Shown piece after piece: positions 35,947-44,439 of a stretch of 64,000 nt of DNA; the stretch's first letter is position 1, and the number at the start of each line of letters is the position of its first letter. The notes beneath the pieces are model-generated. The model was not told where the DNA came from. It made no database searches and saw nothing but the letters and a program-made list of their open reading frames with translations. Source of the DNA: Cherax quadricarinatus (lineage: Eukaryota; Arthropoda; Malacostraca; Decapoda; Parastacidae); assembly GCF_038502225.1 (NCBI RefSeq), contig NC_091311.1:38312072-38376071 (forward strand), written 5' to 3'. The translations under genes and the position numbers were made by a program.

Positions 35947-36360
35947 ATAATTACAGTATCAACTTATCAGTATTCAAGAATTTTTTTTTTGCGTTCACGT
36001 TCTCCGAATTCTGAGAGTTAACAGTCTAGATTTAAGTGCACCGAATCTGCCTTTCTGTTAAACACTTCTTTCTTTGTATATATTCCTTCCTCAGAATCCG
36101 TAGATCACATGAATACAGATTGATCGATCAAATTTTTTTTATCACTTCTATTGTGTAATCTCAACGTTGAGTTTCATTCGATGAGTTGTGCTATATTATA
36201 CCTTGTATTGCATTACAGTTTCATTACAGTTTCAGTTACGTAAGCTTCCATTCCAATATTCTACTTATGTATGTTATAATGTTCAATTGTTGTGTACTTT
36301 GACATTGTATAGAATCAGCCCAAGCCGTACACCTGCCATCTCTAGTTTGTATTAGTTGTA

Positions 36361-36683
36361 TGTCGGGACAACATACGTTAGCATCGCCGAGCTCTCAGTA
36401 GTAGTACCAGTTCCTAGTAACCAGTTACCAGTAACCAGTGTACCAGTAGATGACTCACTACCAACTGTCTGTGTGAATCACTGTTATTTATATTGCTGCT
36501 GACCATAGCAGGATTTCAAACACCCTCACCCGTAGGCACTTATGGGGCAGTTGAAGATAGGCAGCAGAGAGAGGCAGGTCGGCTGTTGGCGCTTCCCATA
36601 CTTCCCGATATATATTATATTATACGTACTACCAGCCTACGTGAGTATTTTTACCAATCCACGTATCGAAAACCCACATGACA
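36361..36683 (+). repeat. Gypsy 3' LTR, 323 bp
   Basis: It begins TGTCGGGACAACATACG and ends CCCACATGACA, with TG...CA termini and the TACT duplication directly after it. A TATA-like CGATATATATTATATTATAC lies at about 36608-36627, unusually near the 3' end. No clear purine tract precedes it. Confidence 0.85.
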
Positions 36684-36900
36684 TACTCACTGGATTGTAG
36701 TATGTACTCTCATAGGTGTACTCATCGGGTTGTAGTATGTACTCTCAGATGTTTACTCACCGGGTTGTAGTATGTGCTCTCAGCGGTGTACTCACCGTTT
36801 TGTAGTATGTACTCTCAGAGGTGTACTCATCGGGTTGTAGTATGTACTCTCATAGGTGTACTCATCGGATTGTAGTATGTACTCTCAGAGGTGTAGGCCT
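36684..36900. repeat. 34-bp minisatellite, right part
   Basis: Six units of the 30436-32125 array (TTGTAGTATGTACTCTCA variants) resume after the gypsy element, starting with the second TACT copy. Confidence 0.93.
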
Positions 36901-37595
36901 ACTCACCGATAGGATGGATAATGAGAACATTCAAGACAAGAGATGCTAAGCCAATGATGATCCTTTTTAAATCACTTGTTCTCTCTAGGCTGGAATACTG
37001 CTGTACATTAACATCTCCATTCAAGGCAGGTGAAATTACAGAGCTAGAGAATGTACAGAGAACCTTTACTGCACGTATAAGTTCCATCAAACACCTTAAC
37101 TACTGGGAACGCCTGGAAGCACTTGACTTATACTCACTGGAGTGCAGGCGAGAGAGATATATCATAATCTACACCTGGAAGATTCTGGAGGGACTGGTCC
37201 TTAATATTCACATAGAAATTACTCCATACGAAAGCAAAAGACTTGGCAGGCGATGCAACATACCCCCAGTGAAAAGTAGGGGCGTCACTGATGTACTAAG
37301 AGAAAATGCAATAAGTTTCCGGGGCCCAAGACTGTTCAACAGCTTCACAGCAGCAATAGGGGGCATTACCAGTAGATCCCTGGCTGTCTTCAAGAGGGAG
37401 CTGGACAGATACCTAAAGTCGGTGCCGGATCAGCCGGGCTGTGGTTCGTATGTTGGATTGCGTGCGGCCAGCAGTAACAGCCTCGTTGATCAGGCTCTGA
37501 TCCACCGTGAGGCCTGGTCGTGGACCGGGCTGCGGGGGCGTTAATCCCCGGAATACCCTCCAGGTAGACTCCAGGTAGGTAGACCGGGTTGTAGT
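36901..37595 (+). pseudogene. CR1-like LINE 3' end, best-preserved copy of this family
   Basis: An open frame of about 200 codons encodes MRTFKTRDAKPMMILFKSL, VLSRLEYCCTLTSPF, LNYWERLEALDLYSLECRRE, YIIIYTWKILEGLV, GPRLFNSFTAAIGG and FKRELDRYLKSVPDQPGC. It ends with the CTCCAGGTAGACTCCAGGTA repeat. These are the thumb and C-terminal region of the RT protein plus the 3' end; the RT palm is absent. It sits inside or at the edge of the 34-bp array and serves as the reference for the fragments at 3500, 5550, 22100, 55073 and 61330. Confidence 0.9.
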
Positions 37596-37689
37596 TATAG
37601 GCTTCTCTTTGCGGGGGTCGAGTCTCAGCTCCTGTCCTCTCTTCTTCAACTACACTCTGGAGCTGAATCTTTCAGTGCATATTCACTAA

Positions 37690-38955
37690 ATGTATACAGT
37701 GACAGGTATTAATCTCTCACTGTGTGTATACACTTCTCAGTGTGTACAGTATGTATACACTGAGAAGTGAGCATCTCTCAGTATGTATACACTGAGAAGT
37801 GAGCATCTCTCAGTATGTATACACTGAGAAGTGAGCATCTCTCAGTATGTATACACTGAGAAGTGAACATTTCTCAGTATTTATACACTGAGAAGTGAGC
37901 ATCTATCAGTATGTATACACTGAGAAGTGAGCATCTCTCAGTATGTATACACTGAGAAGTGAACATTTCTCAGTATGTATACACTGAGAAGTGAGCATCT
38001 CTCAGTATGTATACACTGAGAAGTGAGCATCTCTCAGTATGTATACACTGAGAAGTGAACATTTCTCAGTATGTATACACTGAGAAGTGAGCATCTCTCA
38101 GTATGTATACACTGAGAAGTGAACATTTCTCAGTATGTATACACTGAGAAGTGAACATTTCTCAGTATGTATACACTGAGAAGTGAGCATCTCTCAGCAC
38201 GTAAACACTGAGAAGTGAGCATCTCTCAGTATGTATACACTGAGAAGTGAGCATCTCTCAGTATGTATACACTGAGAAGTGAGCATCTCTCAGTATATAT
38301 ACACTGAGAAGTGAGCATCTCTCAGTATGTAGACACTGAGAAGTGAGCATCTCTCAGTATGTATACACTGAGAAGTGAGCATCTCTCAGTATGTATACAC
38401 TGAGAAGTGAGCATCTCTCAGTATATATACACTGAGAAGTGAGCATCTCTCAGTATGTAGACACTGAGAAGTGAGCATCTCTCAGTATGTAGACACTGAG
38501 AAGTGAGCATCTCTCAGTATGTAGACACTGAGAAGTGAGCATCTATCAGTATGTAAACACTGAGAAGTGAGCATCTCTCAGTATGTATACACTGAGAAGT
38601 GAGCATCTATCAGTATGTAAACACTGAGAAGTGAGCATCTATCAGTATGTAAACACTGAGAAGTGAGCATCTCTCAGCACGTAGACACTGAGAAGTGAGC
38701 ATCTCTCAGCACGTAGACACTGAGAAGTGAGCATCTCTCAGCACGTAGACACTGAGAAGTGAGCATCTCTCAGCACGTAGACACTGAGAAGTGAGCATCT
38801 CTCAGCACGTAGACACTGAGAAGTGAGCATCTCTCAGCACGTAGACACTGAGAAGTGAGCATCTCTCAGCACGTAGACACTGAGAAGTGAGCATCTCTCA
38901 GCACGTAGACACTGAGAAGTGAGCATCTCTCAGCACGTAGACACTGAGAAGTGTG
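37690..38955. repeat. Minisatellite of 32-bp units, about 39 copies
   Basis: Unit CTGAGAAGTGAGCATCTCTC plus AGTATGTATACA. Each unit holds a dyad, CTCAGT-ATGTATAC-ACTGAG. The left two thirds carry ATGTATAC with AACATTT variants. The last nine or so units (from about 38670) are uniformly CACGTAGAC, a sign of recent local spread of one variant. Confidence 0.97.
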
Positions 38956-39379
38956 TATATCTGTGTGTGAACATGTCCAGTTTGCTTTATTCGTTCTTGA
39001 AAAAGCTTCAAGCAGATGAAACGTCATACTAATGCTGCCTCCTTATGCTTACTGGAATTTCTATTTTAGGGAATAAAGTATTCCTAAAATAATGACCCAC
39101 GTACAGTGGATAGGACTTACCACTTACTGTCGTTCTCACGGTGACACTGAGGACCACACCAAGAAAAGAATTTTCTCTCTCAACGCTCCCACTAAAGAGG
39201 TAGGTCACAATACCCCTGTGGATAATGTGACAGTCTTCGTGGGGGAGACCCCGGACGAACTTGTCCAGTTGAAGTTATGAACCCAGATGCTCCTGCAGCA
39301 GGGATGATGGTAGTAATGCACGACTGTGCGTGTCGAGTACAGAAACACTGAAGGACACTCCATGCGTCGATAAGATTTT
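38956..39379. other. No recognisable feature
   Basis: Apparently unique sequence; a 62-codon frame (39092-39280) shows no domain. GAAAAAGCTTCAAGCAGATG near 38998 is loosely like the hammerhead-family GAAGC motif but too weak to call. Confidence 0.35.
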
Positions 39380-39700
39380 AAAATGACCTACGGGGAAGCA
39401 GATTTGAGGAAAGTGTTGGTTTTTAAATAGAGTAGTCGATGAGTGGAACAGGCTGCCTAGTAGGGTTATTGAAGCTAAAACCTTTCGTTGCTTCAAATTT
39501 AGGTTAGATAAATACATGAGTGACAGGGGTTGGGTCTGTGTGAGACTTCCACCTGAGATAATAAGGTTATCTAAACTTATTCCTTGAGTAGCGTTGAAAA
39601 TGGGTTAGGTAAATATTTTTGTTTAGGGGGTATTGGTTTGAGAAAGACATGTCTAGTATGGGCCAATAGGCCTGCTGCAGTGTTCCTCCTTTTTTATCTT
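39380..39700 (+). pseudogene. CR1-like LINE C-terminus and 3' UTR
   Basis: The frame NRVVDEWNRLPSRVIEAKTF followed by CFKFRLDKYMSDRG is the conserved C-terminal end of CR1-type proteins ('R.V..WN.LP..VV.A.....FK..LD'). The tail GGGCCAATAGGCCTGCTGCA and GTGTTCCTCC follows. One in-frame TGA precedes it near 39400. This is a different CR1-like family from the 36901 copy. Confidence 0.8.
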
Positions 39701-39865
39701 CTTACAAGAATGAAGGGCGAAATGTCAACAGTTTGTTGGACTGCACTGGTAGATAAAAGGCTGTGCATGTTGAGAGAGAGGCAACAGGTATATCAGATCA
39801 TTTTTTAATTGTGGCTACACTGAAAGTAAAAGATAGACGGGATACAAGGAGAATGGCATCAACAA

Positions 39866-39870
<5 letters not shown>

Positions 39871-39956
<86 letters not shown>
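39871..39956. repeat. (GA)n microsatellite
   Basis: Uninterrupted GA dinucleotides within the LINE linker region; the Arg-Glu frame through it is an artefact. Confidence 0.97.
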
Positions 39957-39958
<2 letters not shown>

Positions 39959-40343
39959 GAAAGTTTATAAATTAAAGGGATGGGAAGTTAGGTTAATATA
40001 AAAGTAACTATTGGTAGAGAGATGGGCTAGTGAGAATATAGGCAATGAGGCTGAAGAGGTATGGGGCAGAGTAGTGAAAGCAGTGAAAAGGTATGGGGCA
40101 GAGTAGTGAAAGTAGTGAAAAAGAAAAAGTTAACATACGAGAAGTTTTTGCAAGGTAAAAGTGATATAAGGAGGGAGGAGTTAATGGAGACAAAAAAAAA
40201 AAAAGAGGTTAAGAGAATGGTGAAGGAATATAAAATGAGAGCAAATGAGAGAGTGGGTAAGATGCTGTCAACAAATTTTGCTGAGAATAAGATAAAGTTT
40301 TGTTAGGTAAGACACATATGCAACAGTTAGGTATCTTTATTTC

Positions 40344-40376
40344 GAAACGTTTCGCCTACACAGTAGGCTTCTTCAG
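40344..40376 (-). ncRNA. Hammerhead-ribozyme-like motif (inverted copy)
   Basis: On the - strand: CTGAAGA (40370-40376 complement), GCCTAC-TGT-GTAGGC, GAAAC (40349-40353 complement), GTTTCG. It is identical in core to the four + strand copies in the array and could pair with them over about 75 bp. Confidence 0.55.
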
Positions 40377-40639
40377 GGTATCTTGGTACAGACCACTTCG
40401 ACAACCTCTACTAGTGAGAACGGCTGGGTTTGAGAGGGACCTGCCCTCCCAAATCAACCTACGTCTCACCTCCTGGCACTATATAAGGCCCGATTCTGTC
40501 ACTTCAACTTCATATTGTTTCAGACAACGGAACAATGCTCTTCTCCAGACTGAGGGACTGACCACCTCAAAACTTTAAGGGTGATGGACTGATTACATCG
40601 TCTTCAAGTATCTTCTGCTTCTATCAACCTTTCTGTACT

Positions 40640-40680
40640 CGACTGAAGAAGCCTACTGTGTAGGCGAAACGTTTCGAAAT
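40640..40680 (+). ncRNA. Hammerhead-ribozyme-like motif, unit 1
   Basis: CTGAAGA at 40643-40649, an extra A, a 6-bp stem GCCTAC/GTAGGC with TGT loop, GAAAC at 40666-40670, then GTTTCGA. Stem I would be TCGA pairing with TCGA. Compared with the 16945 copy the stem II bases and stem I bases differ yet still pair. Confidence 0.55.
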
Positions 40681-40878
40681 AAAGATACCTAACTGTTGCA
40701 TATGTGTCTTACCTAACAATCTGTCGGTATTTCATACCATTTTAATGTTCATTCTGTCAGACACTGCAACACAAGGGTATCTTGGTACAGACCACTTCGA
40801 CAACCTCTACTAGTGAGAACGGCTGGGTTTGAGAAGGACCTGCCCTCCCAAAGCAACCTACGTCTCACCTCCTGGCAC

Positions 40879-40887
40879 TATATAAAG
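40879..40887 (+). promoter_or_regulatory. TATA-like box in the 400-bp unit
   Basis: CACTATATAAAGGCCCC in each unit, about 163 bp upstream of the next core; the equivalents start at 40480 (one base shorter), 41279 and 41679. A related TATATAAGCC stands upstream of the core in the 23186-23680 array. Position and conservation suggest an internal promoter, but no transcript evidence is available here. Confidence 0.5.
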
Positions 40888-41039
40888 GCCCCATTCTGTC
40901 ACTTCAACTTCATATTGTTTCAGACAACGGAACAATGCTCTTCTCCAGACTGAGGGACTGACCACCTCAAAACTTTAAGGGTGATGGACTGATTACATCG
41001 TCTTCAAGTATCTTCTGCTTCTATCAACCTTTCTGTACT

Positions 41040-41080
41040 CGACTGAAGAAGCCTACTGTGTAGGCGAAACGTTTCGAAAT
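41040..41080 (+). ncRNA. Hammerhead-ribozyme-like motif, unit 2
   Basis: Same core as unit 1, exactly 400 bp downstream. The tail has one change (AAATATAGATACC instead of AAATAAAG). Confidence 0.55.
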
Positions 41081-41439
41081 ATAGATACCTAACTGTTGCA
41101 TATGTGTCTTACCTAACAATCTGTCGGTATTTCATACCATTTTAATGTTCATTCTGTCAGACACTGCAACACAAGGGTATCTTGGTACAGACCACTTCGA
41201 CAACCTCTACTAGTGAGAACGGCTGGGTTTGAGAAGGACCTGCCCTCCCAAAGCAACCTACGTCTCACCTCCTGGCACTATATAAAGGCCCCATTCTGTC
41301 ACTTCAACTTCATATTGTTTCAGACAACGGAACAATGCTCTTCTCCAGACTGAGGGACTGACCACCTCAAAACTTTAAGGGTGATGGACTGATTACATCG
41401 TCTTCAAGTATCTTCTGCTTCTATCAACCTTTCTGTACT

Positions 41440-41480
41440 CGACTGAAGAAGCCTACTGTGTAGGCGAAACGTTTCGAAAT
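41440..41480 (+). ncRNA. Hammerhead-ribozyme-like motif, unit 3
   Basis: Core identical to unit 1, 400 bp after unit 2. Confidence 0.55.
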
Positions 41481-41839
41481 AAAGATACCTAACTGTTGCA
41501 TATGTGTCTTACCTAACAATCTGTCGGTATTTCATACCATTTTAATGTTCATTCTGTCAGACACTGCAACACAAGGGTATCTTGGTACAGACCACTTCGA
41601 CAACCTCTACTAGTGAGAACGGCTGGGTTTGAGAAGGACCTGCCCTCCCAAAGCAACCTACGTCTCACCTCCTGGCACTATATAAAGGCCCCATTCTGTC
41701 ACTTCAACTTCATATTGTTTCAGACAACGGAACAATGCTCTTCTCCAGACTGAGGGACTGACCACCTCAAAACTTTAAGGGTGATGGACTGATTACATCG
41801 TCTTCAAGTATCTTCTGCTTCTATCAACCTTTCTGTACT

Positions 41840-41880
41840 CGACTGAAGAAGCCTACTGTGTAGGCGAAACGTTTCGAAAT
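41840..41880 (+). ncRNA. Hammerhead-ribozyme-like motif, unit 4
   Basis: Core identical to unit 1, 400 bp after unit 3, in the partial last unit. Confidence 0.55.
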
Positions 41881-42242
41881 AAAGATACCTAACTGTTGCA
41901 TATGTGTCTTACTTAACAATCTGTCGGTATTTCATACCATTTTAATGTTCAAGATAAAGTTTTGGAGGTTAATAAGTTGAGAAAGCCTAAGAAAGAAATG
42001 GATTTGGCAGTTAAAAACAGGAGAGGAGAGTTATTAGATGAAGAGTTGAAAGCATCAGAAAGATGGAGGTAATATTTTGAGGAAGTGTTAAATGTTGATG
42101 AAGATAGTGAAGCTGTGATTTTGTGCGTTGGCCAGGGCTGTATAACTTCTTTTAAGAGTGAAGAGGAGCCAGTTGTGAGTGTGGGAAAGGTGCGTGAGGC
42201 AGTGGGTAGAATGAAAGGGGGCAAAGAAGAGGAGATTGATGG

Positions 42243-42500
42243 TTGGTAGAATTCCGGTGTTGTACGTAGACATTGTTCAAGTTGTCGTTCCTACATGCAT
42301 TAATTTGCTCACTGAGACGTGTTTCTAGGTTTCTTGTTGTTTCACTTACATATATTCTGTCACAGCCTCCACAAGGGATAGTATAAACCCTTGCATTGAT
42401 TGGTTCAAGGTTCTTTAATTTCGCCATAGTAAGATCTTTTATGGAAGTACTTCCACACGGGCTGAAAATAGTTTGTCGAGGTGGTTCGGACATTTGAAAA
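42243..42500 (-). pseudogene. Penelope-like GIY-YIG endonuclease fragment
   Basis: The - strand reads ARVYTIPCGGCDRIYVSETT followed by RNLETRLSEQI and, further on, VYVQHRNSTNH. This is the GIY-YIG nuclease fold of Penelope-like elements: first strand 'VY.IPC..C', second strand usually 'IYIGET.R.L..RL.EH', with an intervening CxxC. The YIG glycine is Ser here and the following His is Gln, so the copy is probably inactive; the catalytic Arg is kept. The upstream reverse transcriptase is absent. It lies 280 bp from the tandem array but outside its target duplication, so it is a separate insertion. Confidence 0.8.
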
Positions 42501-42685
42501 GGAACAAAACTGATTGACTTGGTGGGCGTAGAAATCTGAAGGAAAACGGGATCTTCCTAGGATGACCTCTACTACCTCCAACATTAATGTTCAGTAAGCT
42601 GACACTGACAGTGCTAAAACAAACTCTTTTTCACTTCTGCATCTTGCACCCCTATAATTGTAATATAAAAAATCAGCAGAATACA

Positions 42686-42686
<1 letters not shown>

Positions 42687-42754
<68 letters not shown>
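42687..42754. repeat. (AAT)n microsatellite
   Basis: Perfect AAT repeats, 22-23 units, ending at the left target duplication of the large hAT element. Confidence 0.97.
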
Positions 42755-42755
<1 letters not shown>

Positions 42756-43189
42756 GTATAAACCAGTGATACCCGAAGTGGGAGGTGGAAAGATCCAGGG
42801 GGGCGATGAAGAAAAAGGGGCGGTAGGAGGCGGCAGGGTGGCAACAGAACCAAGGGAGCATTTGTTTTGCAAAATCGATATGATAAAATCTAAGTCACGA
42901 ACACTTAAGTAACAAATCCTTTACAAAGAATAAAATTCACATAAAGTTATACACGAAAGCAGTTATATTTTATTTTGTGGTACGAAGTCGAAGTTAGAAG
43001 TCCAAACGTTTGTTCGGACGCCAAACGCCGCACGCCAGCTAGATAAGACAGCAGACGCAGAAGACACTGGTGATGATCGGATTTTCGCGTCTGCAAGGGC
43101 TTTAGGTTTATATGCACATTTAAGTTACATTTTAAAGTATAATTTAATAAAGACATGAGTGAGTGGTATTGATGGAGGGACGCTTATGG

Positions 43190-43651
43190 GTGTGGAAGGG
43201 GTGGTGTGCTTCTTGCTTGTGTTCGTTTCGTCAGGGATGAAAGATTGGTTCAAGAGCTGTTATTTGCAAGACAACTAGAAACAAATACAATAGGGAAGTT
43301 AGTATTTCGTGTTGCTGAGAATTTTTTTCAAAGAGAAAGACATTCCGCTTACCAACATTCTTGCTTGTGCAGCAAATGGGGCACCATCGATGACAGGTTG
43401 TCATTGTGTCTTCATCAGTTTCTTGAAAAAAAAAAAAGAAACTGTACCTGGTGTGTTGACGGGGCACTATGAAATCCCCAGGCAACATCTGGTTGCAGAA
43501 AACCTAAGTGGCAGACTTCAAAAATCATTAAGCACTGTTAACACAGCAGTAAAGAAAAATAAAGGCACATACTTTCAATTCCCGACTGTGTCGACAGCTC
43601 TGCACTGAGAATGATAAAGATTTTGAAAGCTTGTTGTTGAACACAGAAGTT
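43190..43651 (+). pseudogene. hAT transposase, part 1
   Basis: VRFVRDERLVQELLFARQLE leads, after a frame shift near 43320, into DIPLTNILACAANGAPSMTG. This corresponds to the 'DGAPAM.G' catalytic block of ZBED5/GTF2IRD2-like hAT proteins, with the catalytic Asp replaced by Asn. It then runs HYEIPRQHLVAENLSGRLQK and ends at the LINE insertion in ..SLLLNTEV. The BED zinc finger and the first third of the protein are missing. Confidence 0.8.
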
Positions 43652-44439
43652 TTTTTTTTTTTATATTTTATTTAAAACATCATAAATTACAAGGTAGTAT
43701 AAAATATTAAATACCACAATAATACAGGATTTGGACAAGATTACGGAGAATTATATCACAAGGGCAATATAAAAAATTTTGAAACACGCAAAATACATAC
43801 ACACCATTCACTGACACACATTATACAAAATGATAATATATCTGACACATACACACAAAACTGTTGGAGGGGGGACCGCCCCCCCCCATGAAAACTCATC
43901 TAAAATACACCCACATCATTCGCAAACGTATTGATCACAGCAGTGATCAAACATAAATTTTTGTAACTTTATATATACATGCAACTGTTTATGAGATTTA
44001 ATTTAAGAACAAAGTCTGATAATTATCCGTCAACATTACTCTATAACAAAAATAAGCATTACACAAAATTGCATAAGCGTATAAAGCATCAACAACTGCA
44101 AGATTTTTACAGCATACGTTGCATCAGCAACGAAACTTAATAATATTACAAAAGTGATGGAAAACAAATTATGTAAAAACAAATATAAAAGCCATCTAAG
44201 AGGAAATAAATTCCCTACAAAATTACAATAAATACCGCGAAAATACATACCAGAAAAATTATCTTTGCAAAAACTGGTAGACTAACATGGACAGTGACTT
44301 CTATAACTCCCTTTTAATCACAAGGCCCTAATTTATACAAATCTTGGGCTAATCAAAATCTTGCACACAAAACTTACATGTCAACACAGCACCACGCAGT
44401 ACATACCTTCCCGACCCTCACATTCCTTCACAAGTCCTT
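43652..44439 (-). other. Tx1-like LINE 3' UTR and A-tail
   Basis: Noncoding A/T-rich sequence between the end of ORF2 and the T-run at 43652-43662 (A-tail on the - strand). A GGGGGGACCGCCCCCCCCC run near 43870 stands out. Confidence 0.7.

Larger units (their letters stand above)
32126..36683 (+). mobile_element. Ty3/gypsy LTR retrotransposon, 5'-truncated with inverted LTR end
   Basis: The element interrupts the 34-bp array and is flanked by TACT on both sides (32122-32125 and 36684-36687). The right end is an LTR at 36361-36683 starting TGTCGGGACAACAT and ending CCCACATGACA. The left end (32126 to about 32246) is an inverted copy of the last ~120 bp of that LTR, starting TGTCATGTGGG. Pol lies between in sense orientation. 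Gag and protease are absent. Both outer termini are therefore the LTR's 3' (U5) end. Confidence 0.93.
40289..41964 (+). mobile_element. Tandem 400-bp Penelope/retrozyme-like array with 14-bp target duplication
   Basis: AAGATAAAGTTTTG flanks the insertion (40289-40302 and 41951-41964). First comes an inverted 75-bp piece (40303-40376) equal to the complement of the unit's ribozyme-to-tail segment. Then follow units at 40376, 40775, 41175 and 41575; three are full (399, 400, 400 bp) and the last lacks about 24 bp. Each unit holds a TATA-like box (40480, 40879, 41279, 41679), a hammerhead-like core (40643, 41043, 41443, 41843), an AATAAAGATACC segment and a terminal TGTCGGTATTTCATACCATT. Units are nearly identical, so amplification or insertion is recent. 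No ORF is present. Confidence 0.92.
39715..42242 (+). pseudogene. LINE endonuclease end, linker and RT start, split by Penelope-like array
   Basis: Starts with ISDHFLIVATLKVK, the SDH motif at the end of an APE endonuclease. It runs through a basic linker (EEVWGRVVKAVKR; REELMETKKKKEVKRMVKEY; NERVGKMLSTNFAENKIKF). The reading resumes after the insertion with KIKFWRLINKLRKPKKEMDL, ERWR-stop-YFEEVLNV and VREAVGRMKGGKEEEIDG, the start of the RT domain ('.GKAPGIDG'). A (GA)n tract expands the linker at 39871-39956. Motif style suggests kinship with the LINE at 14637-16257, but clade is uncertain. Confidence 0.8.

Noticed and set aside
30436..38955. CRISPR array
   Set aside because: Repeats are contiguous with no unique spacers, and the context is a eukaryotic transposon-rich region without cas genes.
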